A DNA stretch of 64,000 nucleotides, taken from contig NW_026729331.1 in NCBI RefSeq assembly GCF_030272615.1, positions 32,627-96,626 of the forward strand. The letters are read 5' to 3'. Position numbers and translations under genes: made by a program. The notes below the pieces were generated by a model. The model had not been told where the DNA came from, made no database searches, and saw nothing but the letters and a program-made list of their open reading frames with translations. This document shows, one piece after another, positions 24,250 through 35,726 of the stretch. Each line of letters opens with the position of its first letter. Positions within the stretch are counted from its first letter, which is position 1. This DNA comes from Cryptomeria japonica (taxonomy: Eukaryota; Streptophyta; Pinopsida; Cupressales; Cupressaceae).

Positions 24250-25189
24250 GAGATTCCATCATGCATTTTATTTTGTGGGTTTTTTTTATAGATTTGTGTT
24301 GTGATGAAGTGGCAATCCAATTCCATTGATTACTATCAACTTGTAGTATCATAGATATCTATGATAATAAAAAAAGCTTCATTTAAATATTGTCAAGACA
24401 TAAAATTTAATGCACCAATCTATACAAAAGAATAGTTAAAAAAATCACATAATCAAAGATTATTCATTTTAATATAATTATCAAAGTAAAAATTATTAAT
24501 GAATGAGAACACTATATAAACTTTTGATCTAGCATTATAATGCTTTTTAGAGTATTAATGAACACTATCCATTCATGCCATAATATTTCATTTAACAACT
24601 ACAAAAATCCCATGTCAAGCTCAAGAATCTGTTAACTATAAGCCCCAATATTTTTAGATCTACTTTTTTTATGTTGTTAATAGATTGAAGCAGCAACTAT
24701 AAGGAGATTGGTTCTGATTTGTCTCATTTTAAAAAAAAATCTTGAAGCAACTGCTACTTCTCACCCCAAGTATGTCCAGGTATTTGCTATTCATGTCATT
24801 ATTTTTGCACAAGATGGGATTTCCATGTTATATTATTTTTCTTATTTCCAGATATTAGGAGTAGCTTGGTGATCATAAACCACTTATCAATAGTTACTAT
24901 CAACAAAGAAAGGTAAATTCATTTTTAATTCATCTTTCAGAACATCAGTTTCATATATTTTCAATTACTAAAAACTAAATTTGTAAACTCTATTGATGTT
25001 TTTGGTTTTATGGTCATGATAAAACCAAAAAAATTTGTAAATATTACCATACAAAAATTGTACTCTCTAACATATTAGCTTACAAAAATTGTACTCTAAC
25101 ATATTAGCTTACACATATTTTTCTCTCAGTGTAATCCTAGTTAATAACATGTTAGAGTCTTCATTTCTCCTTAACTTTCATTACAGAAC
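24250..25189. other. AT-rich spacer, nothing recognised
   Basis: A short local duplication (ACAAAAATTGTACTCT near 25053 and 25083) is the only structure seen before the TLP-type flank begins. Confidence 0.5.
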
Positions 25190-25750
25190 ATCTTTAGTAT
25201 AATTTACTAAATCAAACGTGCATTGTCACTGATATTGAAATGATTCAAAATCACCGATAAAAATATTTTGATGTGGCGATGTGCAATAAATGTATATCAA
25301 TGTAGAGATGGTGAAGCCGAAGATTATCAACAGAACTCTTAATCTTGAGGACCATTAACAACAGAATTCTTAAATGTTGATGACCATCAACAATAGTTGT
25401 CTTAGTGTTGATGACAACAGAGCTCTCATAGGATACACGGCTATGAAGTCAGGTCTTCATTTCCTGGCTTGCTCTGTAACACGTGGAGCTCTCTTCTCCA
25501 TGTAACAAAACTACTTGAAAACTCATGTACCCATCTAACGGAAAGCTAATAGAAATTATCAACTTTGAAAGGTCTATAATATCTACAGCTATAAATGTTC
25601 TGTTAAATGTTATATAAAATTTTTTAAATTTTGTTATCAGAATGTAGGAAACCAGAATTCAGAATGTAGAGCAAAATTCAGACTGTATTATTATGGAATA
25701 TGATCCTAAACATCCTCATAAAATTGAAATGCTGACCAGGGGTTCTCGTA
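25190..25750 (+). promoter_or_regulatory. TLP-type upstream flank, distal part of pseudogene 1
   Basis: Aligns with 38325-38910 and 52565-53125. It contains a G-box CACGTG at 25480-25485 within the GTGGAGCTCTCTTCTCC motif shared by the TLP copies. It breaks off at 25750, where a Copia LTR begins, and resumes at 30829. Confidence 0.75.
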
Positions 25751-26205
25751 AACTGATTAGCAAACAATAACAGCAAAAAGAAGAAATTGCAAAAAGAAAT
25801 CAAAATTCAGAATAAAAAACAAAGCGCTTTGGTTTTTTGGAATTGCACACACCAATATCTTTATTGAAGCTTAATTAAAAAATTACATAGAGGCTCTATA
25901 TATAAAGAATTTGCAATCTACAAGAATTAATTATAATTGCAGTTCTAAATATATTCCTAGCATTGCATGGAAAGCTACTAAGGCTTTCAAACTAAAAAAA
26001 GCAAACTACTCCCTTAATTAAGAATACAATAAGTGCATGCATAGCATGCTTTATTTACTAAAAAAACAATCATGCAAAAAACAAAACTAAAAATAGTCCT
26101 AAGGATTAATGCATGTTGGAGTACATGCTTTATTTGCATGAATAAACAAAAAACTATTAACTAAATTAATCTAGCTGCATGCTAGAGCAGCATCAGTTAT
26201 CAACA
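25751..26205 (-). repeat. Copia-2 LTR, left (36 bases short at its outer end)
   Basis: Matches 30373-30828. The bases equivalent to 30337-30372 are missing, and TLP flank sequence ending CTCGTA abuts it. Confidence 0.9.
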
Positions 26206-26498
26206 TACTCCCCCTTGATGCTGAGAGGGCTCACAATCTTATCCTGTAGTGCTATAAACTGAGCTTTCGCAACTGCTTTGGTGAATATATCTGCTAGCTG
26301 ATCCTGGGTGTTGATGTGCTTCAATTCGACATCCTTCTTCTACACCAAATCTCGTATGAAGTGATATTTCAAATCAAAAGGCTTTGTTCTACTGTGATGA
26401 ACCCGATTCTTAGCTAACTTGATGGCACTCACATTGTCACAATATATCACTGTAGGCTAAATTTTCTTTTCTCCAATTTCTTCCAAAACTTTTCTGAG

Positions 26499-29400
26499 TC
26501 AAAGAGCTTGTGTACGTGCTGAGGTAATTGCAACATACTCTGCTTCTATAGATGAGAGAGCAACAATAATTTGCTTTTTTGAGCTCCAGGTAATCAAACC
26601 AGAACCAAAAGAAAAACAATTTCCAGATGTAGATTTACAGTCATCCATACCACCTTCCCAATCTGAATCACTAAAGCCTACTAGATTGAACTTTTCAGAA
26701 GAGTAGTAATGAATACTAAAACTTAAATTCCCTTTCACATACCTCAAAATCCTCTTGGCTGCCTTCATATGTATTTCAGATGGATTTGTTATATACCTTG
26801 AAACAAGTGAAACTGAATAGGCAATATTAGGCCTCGTGTGGATTGGAAACATCAACCTCCCCACAATACTTATGTAAGCTGTATCATCAACTAAATCAGC
26901 ACCATCATCTCGACATAACAAAACTCCATGAGAACTTGGAGTGGAGGCAGGGTTACAATCAGTCATATTAAATTTCTTCAGCATATCTTGTGCATACTTT
27001 GTTTGACAAATGCAAATCTCATCCTTACTTTGATAAACCTCCATTCCTAGAAAATATTTCATCAGACCAAGATCTTTCATCTCAAATTCTTTCATCATAG
27101 CAGCTTTCAATTCATCTTTCATCTTATAACTACTACCCATATACAAAACATCATCAACATACAAACTTATGATGAGGATATTAGTACCTTCTTGTTTGTA
27201 GTATAGGGTAGGATCACTCTTACTTCTCTAGAAGCCATTCTCATGAAAGTATCTGTCAATCCTGGCATACCACACTCTTGGTGCTTGCTTGAGGCCATAC
27301 AAAGCCTTCTTCAACTTGTAGACATAATTATCTTTTCCTTCCACTTCAAAACCTTGTGACTACTCCACATATACTTCCTCTTCTAAGTACCCATTCAAGA
27401 AGTCACTTTTCACGTCCATATGATGTATGCTCCACTTCTTCTGAGCTGCTAATGAAATCAGCATTCTTATGGTCTCTTGTCTTGCTACTGGTGCAAATGT
27501 CTCTTCATAGTCAATTCCATACTTCTATGTGAATCCTTTAGCAACTAATCTTGCCTTGTGTCTTTCAACACTCCCATCACTGTTAAACTTGGTCTTGTAG
27601 ACCCATTTGGTGCCAATCCTTTTTTTGTCATGTGGAAGTTTTGTTAACTTCCAAGTGTCATTCCTGTGAATGGAATCCATCTCTTCTTCCATGGCTTTCA
27701 CCCAAACCTCATTAGTACATGCATATTGAAAACATGATGGTTCAAAATCAGCCTTGGCTAAAAAAGAAAAATTCACTGTCTCACCTATTGGGTTTTCATC
27801 ATGTACTTGATTTTCACTCTTCTGGTAGATATCACTCAATCTCCTTACCTTCCTTGCAGAACTTGGAGAAGAAGCTGGACTTGAACTTGGTACTAAAGAA
27901 CTTGATGAAGGATTGCTTGGTGGAGTTAAACCACTAGATATAGAAACATTAGTTGGCTGCTCATGATCAATATCAGCAATTATATCATCATTCAAAAAAG
28001 ATTTTGGCTTCTCAACATGGCCTTTTTTATGACCATAAACTCCCCCTTCATCAAAAAACACATCTCTTGAGACCATAAGCTTGCTAGTGAGGGGATTATA
28101 CAATCTATAAGCCTTGCTTTTCTCACTATACCCAATAAAAATACACAACTCAATCTTTGCATCTAATTTCTGACTATTCTGATCAGGTACATGCACATAA
28201 GCCAAACAATCAAAAACTTTGAAATGATTAATATTAGGCCTTTTACCATACCAAGCTTCATAAGGAGTCATCTTTTCTAGTGCACTAGTGGGGCTATGGT
28301 TGAGGATGTACACCGCTATAGCAACTCCATCTCCCCAATAAGAATTGTTCAATCCCTTGGTTTGTAACATGCACCTTGCCATTTCAACCACAGTACGATT
28401 CTTCCTTTCAACTACTCCATTCTGTTGAGGTGTGTATGCAGTAGTAAGTTGCCTCTTGATGCCATTAAAATCACAAAAACTTTTGAAAGCCTTGGAGCAA
28501 AATTCTCCTCCACGATCAGTCCTTAAACATTTGATCTTGCATGCTTTCTCATTTTCCACAAGGGCTTTAAACTTCTTGAATGTATCCAAGGCTTCATCTT
28601 TGGCCTTCAAAAAATATACCCAACAATTTCGTGAGTAATCATCAATAAAAGTGATGAAATACGATGACTTACCCAAACTCTTAGTTTGCATAGGACCACA
28701 TATACTTGAATGAACAAGCTGAAGTGGGTGATGAGCCCTCCATGCATTGCTCTTTGGAAACATTTCTCTTGCATGCTTTCCTTTAGCACAACCTTCACAA
28801 ACCTCCTTGTGTTCCTCAACCTTGGGCAAACCAGAAACTAATGCATGTGAGGTTAGAAACTTCAAACTATGAAAATTTAAATGCCCATACCTGAGATGCC
28901 ATAACCAACTTGAATCCTCATAAACCATATTTGCCAAACTATTGTTCTATTCACCAAACCTCAAGGAGAACGTCATATTTCTTGTCATAGGAACAACAGT
29001 GATCACCCTATTACCCTTATTCTTATCATAGATAGTACATGTCTTATTCTCAAAGACTACTTTATAATTTTTCTCACATAGCTGCCCAACACTTAACAAA
29101 TTATGCTTCAATTGTTGAGTATAATAAATCTCATGAATACTCTTTATACCTTCTTTTGTTTGGACCTCCATAGCTCCTTTGGCAGCAACCTCCAATGATT
29201 TATCATCACCAAGCTGGATCTTGGATTTGAAACTTCCATCCTTTGTTGAGAACAACTTCTCATTCCCTGTCATATGGTTAGAGAATCTAGAATCTAGGTA
29301 CCAAACATCTTTACTAGTATTTTCACCCTTGGCATAAGATAAAAATAAGTGCTCAGGAGGATTGTCACTACTTTCTTGAGCATAGTTAGCACTTTTACCT

Positions 29401-30282
29401 TCTTTCAATCTGCATTCTCTTTCAAAGTGGCCATACCTATTACAATGGTAACATTGAACATTTCTCTCATCAAATCTGCCTCTACCTCTTCCTCTAAAAC
29501 CACCACTTCCTCTTGAGCCACCTCTTCCTCTACCTCTTGAAGAATTTTGGCTTTGCCCTTTACCTTGGCCTTAATTGATTTTTGCACTACTGCTGCTTGC
29601 ATCTTCATTTTTTGTGATTAGCAGTTTAGAGGAAAACACTTTCTCTACACCTTCTAGAGAATCTTTCAATCTTTCTTCATGAGACATCAGGGATCCAACT
29701 AGTCGATCAAACTGTAGTTTTGTCAAATCCTTGCTTTCTTCTATGATTATTGCTACATGATTCCATTTGGGTGTCAAAGATCTCAACACCTTTTTTTATC
29801 AAAACTTCATTGCTTACAATTTCCCCAAGTGTAGCCATTTTATTGACCACATCTTTGACTCTGACACAATAATCACTTATACTTTCAGCTTCTTGCATCC
29901 TCAAATTATCTAACTCTCACTTCAATGTCTGAAGCTTGACCACTTTAACTTGATCACTACCTTGGTAAGCTTCTTGTAGAGTCTTCCAAGCATCTTTGGC
30001 AGTTGTTGCTCCTGATATTCTTGGAAATAAGCTCTTATCAAGAGCTATCTGAATGTGAAACAAAGCTTGAGCATTCTTTTTCCTTGCTTCCTTTCTAGCT
30101 ATTTTGTCATTGGTTGTAAAGGCATTGCAATCAGCTGGCTCTTCATAACCCGATTCAATAATCTCCCACAAATCTTTTCCAATAAAAAAGGTCAGCATCT
30201 TAATGCACCAATAATCATGATCATTCCCATCAAATTCTAGAACGGGCATATGGTTAGAATTTGACATGATTAAATTTGGCAA
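26499..30282 (-). pseudogene. Copia-2 gag-pol polyprotein, lightly broken
   Basis: On the minus strand: gag from 30282 (PVLEFDGNDHDYWCIKM) to the Arg/Glu-rich, zinc-knuckle-bearing region near 29450; protease near 29300 where the catalytic DSG reads DSR (WYLDSRFSNHMTG); GAG-pre-integrase LWHLRYGHLNFHS; integrase within 28937-27525 with intact TDRGGEF and TPQQNGVVERKN motifs; the RT start GTKWVYKTKFNSDGSVERHK at its end; then stops (27524-27165); and YVDDVLYMG plus RNase H with SSIEAEYVAI (27164-26499). The integrase frame is uninterrupted for 470 codons, but stops and frameshifts in gag, RT and RNase H disable the element. Confidence 0.92.
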
Positions 30283-30322
30283 AATTCGAACAATAAAACT
30301 TTAACCCAAAACAATTTAACCT

Positions 30323-30334
30323 GCTCTGATACCA
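30323..30334 (-). other. Primer-binding site of Copia-2
   Basis: The minus strand reads TGGTATCAGAGC, a perfect initiator tRNA-Met complement, two bases from the LTR. Confidence 0.88.
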
Positions 30335-30336
30335 CT

Positions 30337-30828
30337 TGTAGAATTTTGAACCTGACCTATCTTCTCTGAACCAACTGATTAGCAAACAATAATAGAAAAA
30401 TGAAGAAATTGCAAAAAGAAATCACAATTCAGAATAAAAAACAAAGTGCCTTGTTTTTTTGGAATTGCACACACCAATATCTTTATTGAAGCTTAATTAA
30501 AAAATTACATAGAGGCTCTATATATAAAGAATTTGCAATCAAGAAGAATTAATAATAACTGCAGTTCTAAATATATTCCTAGCATTGCATGGAAAGCTAC
30601 TAAGGCTCTCAAACTAAAAAAAGCAAACTACTCCCTAAATTAAGAATACAATAAGTGCATGCACAACATGCTTTATTTACTAAAAACAAATTCATGCAAA
30701 AAAACAAAACTAAAAATAGTCCTAAGGATTAATGCATGTTGGAGTACATGCTTTATTTGCATGAATAAACAAAAAACTATTAACTAAATTAATCTAGCTG
30801 CATGCTAGAGCAGCATAAGTTATCAACA
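30337..30828 (-). repeat. Copia-2 LTR, right (complete)
   Basis: 492 bp, bounded by TGTA and AACA. Confidence 0.92.
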
Positions 30829-30963
30829 ATAAGATGCATTGCATGCTTTCTCAAGCCGGGTTCATGCTTCTTTTGGAACTGGTGGAGCGGTGTTCTTTTT
30901 ATAAATGATAAATCTCTCCTCATATACCCAATCTATCCATCTTCATTCAATCCAGACTGTATA
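30829..30963 (+). promoter_or_regulatory. Proximal 5' flank of TLP pseudogene 1
   Basis: Contains CTTCTCAAGCCGG and ATTCAATCCAGACTGTATAATGG-type sequence shared with 38930 and 53200, plus a TTTATAAAT stretch near 30900 in the position of the functional gene's TATA box. Confidence 0.65.
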
Positions 30964-31445
30964 ATGGCAAGAGCATTAGACCTTCCGCTTCTCATTGTGG
31001 CGGGACTGGCCATCTCTTTATACAAGCAAGGTAAGTTTTGTTGCTAACATACTGCGTGTTGTAGATGGATTAATAAGATCTCTAAAACAAACAATTATAG
31101 TATGTGTGTCGCAGAAGCAGGAGCAGTTAAATTTGATATACGAAATAGTGCAGGTACATAGTCTGGGCGGCGGGATTACCCGGAGGAGGGCAGTAATTCA
31201 ACTAGGGTCAAACACAGGTCGTTAATTTGGCGGCGGGTACATAGTCGGCAAGGTTCTGGGGCTGAACCGACTACTCTTTCGATGCGAGCAGGCGAGGAAC
31301 CTGTCAAACCAGTGACTGCGGCAGCCAACTGAGCTGCACAGTCTTGGGAGCTGTTCCCACCACGTTGGCCAAGTACACCCAGAGCAATCAGGACTACTAC
31401 GATGTCTCGCAAGTGGATGGCTTCAACATTCCTCTTTCCATCAAT
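30964..31445 (+). pseudogene. Thaumatin-like protein pseudogene 1 (3'-truncated)
   Basis: Exon 1 (30964-31030) still encodes a signal peptide start, MARALDLPLLIVAGLAISLY, and the GT-AG intron (31031-31114) is at exactly the same place as in the functional gene. In exon 2 a one-base deletion after codon IRN shifts the frame. Several Gln or Arg codons have become stops (CAG to TAG), and the residue equivalent to Glu109 is Lys. Similarity ends near 31445, at the codon for Asn133 of the functional protein, so the last 90 residues are absent. Its upstream region is split by Copia-2. The decay is mostly transitions, as expected for methylated plant DNA. Confidence 0.95.
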
Positions 31446-31465
31446 TAATATTATAGCCATACTTG

Positions 31466-31982
31466 ATGGCCCTTAAAATTTACAAAGATAACGCGACTTT
31501 TGAAGTCAATGAAGTTGTTCCTGTCAAAAACGATACAGCTTTTGAAGCCGCGTCTATTCTTCAGTGCTTCCTTCGCAACTGGAGTAGCGATCGACTGCCT
31601 TTAGATAGTAGGGGTGATTATGCTTCATAAAGCTCTTAGCCTATAATAAGACTACGTTGGTAACCACATCCTAGATGTGCCTGCCTCTGTTTCCACCTTT
31701 GCCCCTGATGCTGGATCAACTGAAATTGAGTTCACTGCCCCCGCAAAAACTGCCACCTCTGTCTCTGCCTCTACCTTTGTCGGGTCTTGATTGCAAGCTA
31801 GAAGGAATGCTAGACGCTTTATAATGGATCATTATGGAATGGGTCCACTCGATCTACCCTATCATTCTATAGGGGATCATAGGGGTATGGCTCTCAAACT
31901 AGCTCAGATGTGGGCTATGGGCTTGGTAGGAATGTTGCATGCTATCGATCTGGAATCAAAACAATGGGCTATGACTATATAA
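31466..31982 (+). pseudogene. Unrecognised degenerate coding segment
   Basis: A 54-codon frame starts at 31466 (MALKIYKDNATFEVNEVV) and ends at 31630 with SRGDYAS. After a one-frame shift, a second stretch (DYVGNHILDVPASVSTFAP, about 31645 on) runs to 31982, broken by a stop near 31788, and ends with ARRFIMDHYGMGPLDLPYHS and WAMGLVGMLHAIDLESK. The codon-like composition, higher GC than the surroundings and lack of low-complexity bias suggest a former protein of about 165 residues. I do not recognise the family. It could be a host gene fragment, a transposon gene or an endogenised viral gene, and nothing in the sequence decides between them. It directly follows the truncated end of TLP pseudogene 1. 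Confidence 0.4.
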
Positions 31983-32962
31983 ATGGCCCTACCATTCTCT
32001 AGGGAAAATGTCAGGTCTAAGTGGAGATTTGATTTCCACAAAAAAACTAGAAAGCTTTAACAAATGCTCCATTTTAGGTGGGACCTTCCAAGAAGGGTGA
32101 AGCTATAAGGTTGAAGCTACAATAAGAGAAATAAAGAAGCCATGGTCACTATTGGATCAAGGTGGCCACCCACCCTCGTCACTGTCCGTTGCAGATGGGT
32201 ATGGGTACCTGCTCCGTTTATTTTGAAGGAGTGCTTGCTTCCTTGATTTCTTCTATCTGACCTTATCCTTTTCCGTAACCAGAGTAGGAGTAACTCAGGT
32301 ACCTAGTAGTCAAGGTAGCTGCAGGTGTTAGGTCCTTGTCGGTAGCATGTACTAGTACTTCGTTCCTTGCATGCCAAGCAGGTATGTGCCTTTGTGTGGT
32401 GGGGTAGCATAGGTGGGTAACAGGGGTAGTGTCTACGATATGAACCCAGTGTATTAGTATATGGTCTCGTAGTGTCTTATCTGAGTAGAAGTCCTTTTGG
32501 CTTCCTGACCTATGGTGTTCGTAGCAGTGCCTGACCCTCACCACTAAGTTTTTTATAGATCCAGATGGGGATCTGCCCGTGGTACTACATATAGGCCAGG
32601 TATTTGTATGTCTAGAAGGGTCTATGTCCATAAATGAGGGTGACTATGGTCGGTCAGTGTTTCTAAGTACAGGCTATCGTAGTGCTTTTTGCCTAGAAGG
32701 GGGAGCAGGCCTACTAAGTATAGTGTTCATTCCAACATGGTAAGATAGATACCTCTGTCTAGTAGTCTCTTTGTATTCACCCTATCACTGTGTTTTTGGC
32801 CTTTCAGCTATAGGTCGAGTGCTGGTTTGGTACATTGAGGTCAGGTGTCTTTCTAGATAGGTCTCCATTCCATACGGCAAGGCAGGTACTAGGTAAGGAA
32901 AGTGTCTCTACTTTGTACCCTATACTTGTGCTCTTAAGCAATCACTTAGACTCTGGATCGGC

Positions 32963-32966
<4 letters not shown>
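31983..32966. other. GC-richer non-coding segment with degenerate repeats
   Basis: Composition is visibly less AT-rich than the flanks. Two stretches near 32729 and 32866 align over about 70 bases (ATTCCA...GTCTCT...TTTGTA...CCCTAT), and a third weaker relative lies near 32380-32470. This suggests an eroded repeat of about 137 bp. No gene was recognised. A 122-codon minus-strand frame (32631-32263) has no familiar motif. Confidence 0.4.

Positions 32967-33057
<91 letters not shown>
32967..33057. repeat. (TA)n microsatellite, about 45 units
   Basis: Uninterrupted TA dinucleotides over 91 bases. Confidence 0.98.
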
Positions 33058-33060
<3 letters not shown>

Positions 33061-33619
33061 GAGATTGATCTTGGTGTTACTTCTTGTGATTTTCACATGA
33101 ATAATATTATTTTTTGATTATAATGTTCTTGTATCACTTAAAGTAGTTTGTCCTTGAGGTAGGTTGTATTGAGACAACTCTCTAATTTTATATAGTTCTC
33201 ATTTATGTTTTTCTAATGTGTTGTTCTAAGGTTCTTGTCACTCATTCAATTTTTTAGATTGATGTTCCATTTCTTGTTATATGTGTCACCTATATATTTT
33301 TTCCACATATGTATGGACAATTTTATTAGTATTATCGTTCTTTTAACACACCATTTCATGCTTGTGTCTATTCTAACATTGCTTATTTTTACTTTTCTAA
33401 TATAAGAAATTTACTAACCCATTTTTTGTTTGTTAATGTTTTTGATTAAAAAATAAGGGGTTTCGAAATGGGCCCTGACCCTTTTACAATAGGATAGATC
33501 AAACGGATAGATCAAATAGCACTACAAAACAACAAGAGACAACCAAGACAAACAACAAACAAACAACAAAAGACATCAAAACTTACAAACACCCAACCCC
33601 AAGTTAACGTGGTTTAAAG
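33058..33619. other. AT-rich spacer, nothing recognised
   Basis: T-rich with no coding motifs. Confidence 0.5.
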
Positions 33620-34610
33620 CCAAATTATTCCAAAGATTTTTGTTTCATGGAGCAAGAGTTAACAAGCTCTATGATTTTTCTATTAACCCAAGGAGGAGAA
33701 CAAGCATTTAAACTTGAAACCAAAGAAGAGGTGTTCATCTTCTCACCATCAATAAAGGCTTTCTCGCTATTTTCAGCCCTTTGAGAAGCCTTGTCATAGC
33801 CACCAACAAGTTGCCATTTCTCATTCTTGGGGCAACTGGCACTAGAGTGACCCAATTTACAATAGCAATGGCAAAAAATAGAATCTAGTCTTAAAAAATA
33901 ACAGGCTGCACCGACACTCCAAACTTGGAGCAAAGAGAATCCTGAGAAGGGAGCTCCATGTTTTTCTCCATAAGCACATGGAGCGAAGAGAAACCTAAGA
34001 AGGGAGCTTCATCTTCTCATAATCAATAAAGGCTTTCCCTCTATTTTCAGCCCTTTGAGAAGACTTGTCATAGCCACCAACAAGTGGTCATTTCTCATTC
34101 TTGGGGCAACTGGCACTAGAGTGACCCAATTACAACAGCATTGACAAAAACTAGAATCTAGTCTTCAAAAATAATAGGCTGCACCCACACTCCGAACTTG
34201 TAGCAAAGAGAAACCTACGAAGGGAGCTCCATATTTTTCTCCACAAGCACACAAAAATGAGCACGGATCAAATGCTTCTTAAATTTTGTGACAGAATCAG
34301 TATTAAAATACTATGCAAAATTGTTTGCAATGAGTCAAAAAACTTCCTCATCTCAGAATTCCAAAGGAAGGTATGGCAATTGGACCCACACAAGGAACTT
34401 ACTAATATCTTCCTTCAAAGGATTAAATCTAGGGGCCCACTGATTAAGGACAAGTCCATTGTGCCCCATAAACCAAGGACTATCTAAAAGGGTCTTGGAG
34501 CAATCATCTGAATTTGAAAAGTAGAATAAGAAGAAATTGTTAAGAATAGAAACAACCTCAACCTTACCTCCTAGGTTCCACCTCCCACCCATCCATCTTC
34601 CCACGACATC
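33620..34610 (-). pseudogene. LINE-type ORF1 remnant (DUF4283 plus degenerate zinc knuckle)
   Basis: The minus-strand frame 34604-34353 has the DUF4283 pattern seen in plant L1-like ORF1 proteins: SPWFMGHNGLVLNQWAPRFN, then VWVQLPYLPLEF. Downstream on the same strand, in other frames, comes a knuckle-like CHCYCKLGHSSASC (about 33880-33840) in which the expected second cysteine position is Tyr. A 274-bp tandem duplication (33735 to about 34250) copies the knuckle region. ORF1 of such elements binds RNA. No ORF2 (endonuclease or RT) was found nearby, so this is a fragment. Confidence 0.7.
33735..34250. repeat. 274-bp tandem duplication in the LINE remnant
   Basis: TCATCTTCTCA at 33735 recurs at 34009, and the following ~240 bases match with small indels, including GGGGCAACTGGCACTAGAGTG in both copies. 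Confidence 0.9.
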
Positions 34611-35726
34611 TATGTCTGGACGATTCCCACAAAATTTCCCAACAAGAGAGTTATTGGATTAAGCCTCCATCCTGCAAGAAAGAAAGTCTGGGATATCGAT
34701 TTCCATCCCATCCTCCATAATCTATGAAGGAACAAAAGACTCGGGGGAAGTAAACATCTCTTCAACCTCAATATCCACACCCGACTGAGGGGTAACAAGA
34801 TCAAACCCTTCAACTATATCATGTGTAGGAGTGACAGTCTCCAAGCACATCATAGCAGGGGGCAACAGACATGCCACCAACACCAGGAGATGAAACACTA
34901 GGGGAATCCATCACACCAATATTGAAAGAAGTCATAATGTCGGAGGAGGCCTCAGGAAGGCTAAGATAACTCACACCCAACAAAACATTATCATTCTACA
35001 AGAAAGGAACACAAATCCTAGAAGCATTGGGAGTCCTTCCAAGAGAAAGAGGGGAGACCTCGTCACCCACCACTGTAGGGTCTTTGGGTTGAGGAAGAAG
35101 AATTCCCCTCTGAAGGATGAGCCCAAGGCCACCATGATCAAAAAAAGCTCCAATGGGTTTAGAACCTAAAACAGAATGATTCAACAGAACCCTCTATTTT
35201 TCCTCTTGTGAAAGAGAAAAGAGGGAAATGTCTTCATCGTCCTTAGTGCCTTACAAAATAGTATCAAGGAGGAGATCCTCCTCCACACCCTCAATGGGAT
35301 CACTAAACCCACAGCTCCAGTAGCCATGCTATCATCAGAGCAACCACTGATAGTGTTGCAAAGGGCAGTCCTTCCCCAAGCAGGTTGAGAACTAGGTGCC
35401 AAAGACAAAGGGCCATCTACATCCTTCCCATCGCTATCATCTGCACCTTCCTCTCCATCATAGGTCGAAGAACACCCACCTACCTCAATGTTGTTGTGGC
35501 TAAGGTTTTTGCCTCCTTGGCCTTCCTTGCACGCGTCTTGAGGAATTACGCAAATAATTTAAAATATTATGCTTCTTGACAATATCATATAACGATATAT
35601 CTTGAGGGTCTTCTTATCTCCCTTCATAACAGGTAGGATCATGATAATAAATGACAGTAGCTTGGATGTGTTTCTCTTGAGTGATTTCATCTTTAGTTTG
35701 GATAATTTGACCATGACTTGGTTGAG
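34611..35726 (-). other. Possible upstream part of the LINE remnant; no clear gene
   Basis: Short minus-strand frames are present but carry no recognisable domain. The position upstream of DUF4283 on the same strand makes an ORF1 N-terminal region plausible. Confidence 0.35.

Larger units (their letters stand above)
25751..30828 (-). mobile_element. Ty1/Copia LTR retrotransposon, Copia-2, inserted upstream of a TLP pseudogene
   Basis: 5.1 kb with LTRs at 25751-26205 and 30337-30828 (TGTAGA...CAACA on the plus strand), a tRNA-Met primer site at 30323-30334 and a polypurine tract (plus-strand TACTCCCCCTTGATG) at 26206-26220. The LTRs are very similar, so insertion was more recent than Copia-1. 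The left LTR lacks its outer 36 bases relative to the right one, and flanking bases show no matching 5-bp duplication, so the left edge was trimmed during or after insertion. Confidence 0.93.

Noticed and set aside
32263-32631. 122-residue minus-strand frame
   Set aside because: No domain, no plausible splice or promoter context, and it overlaps the eroded repeat block.
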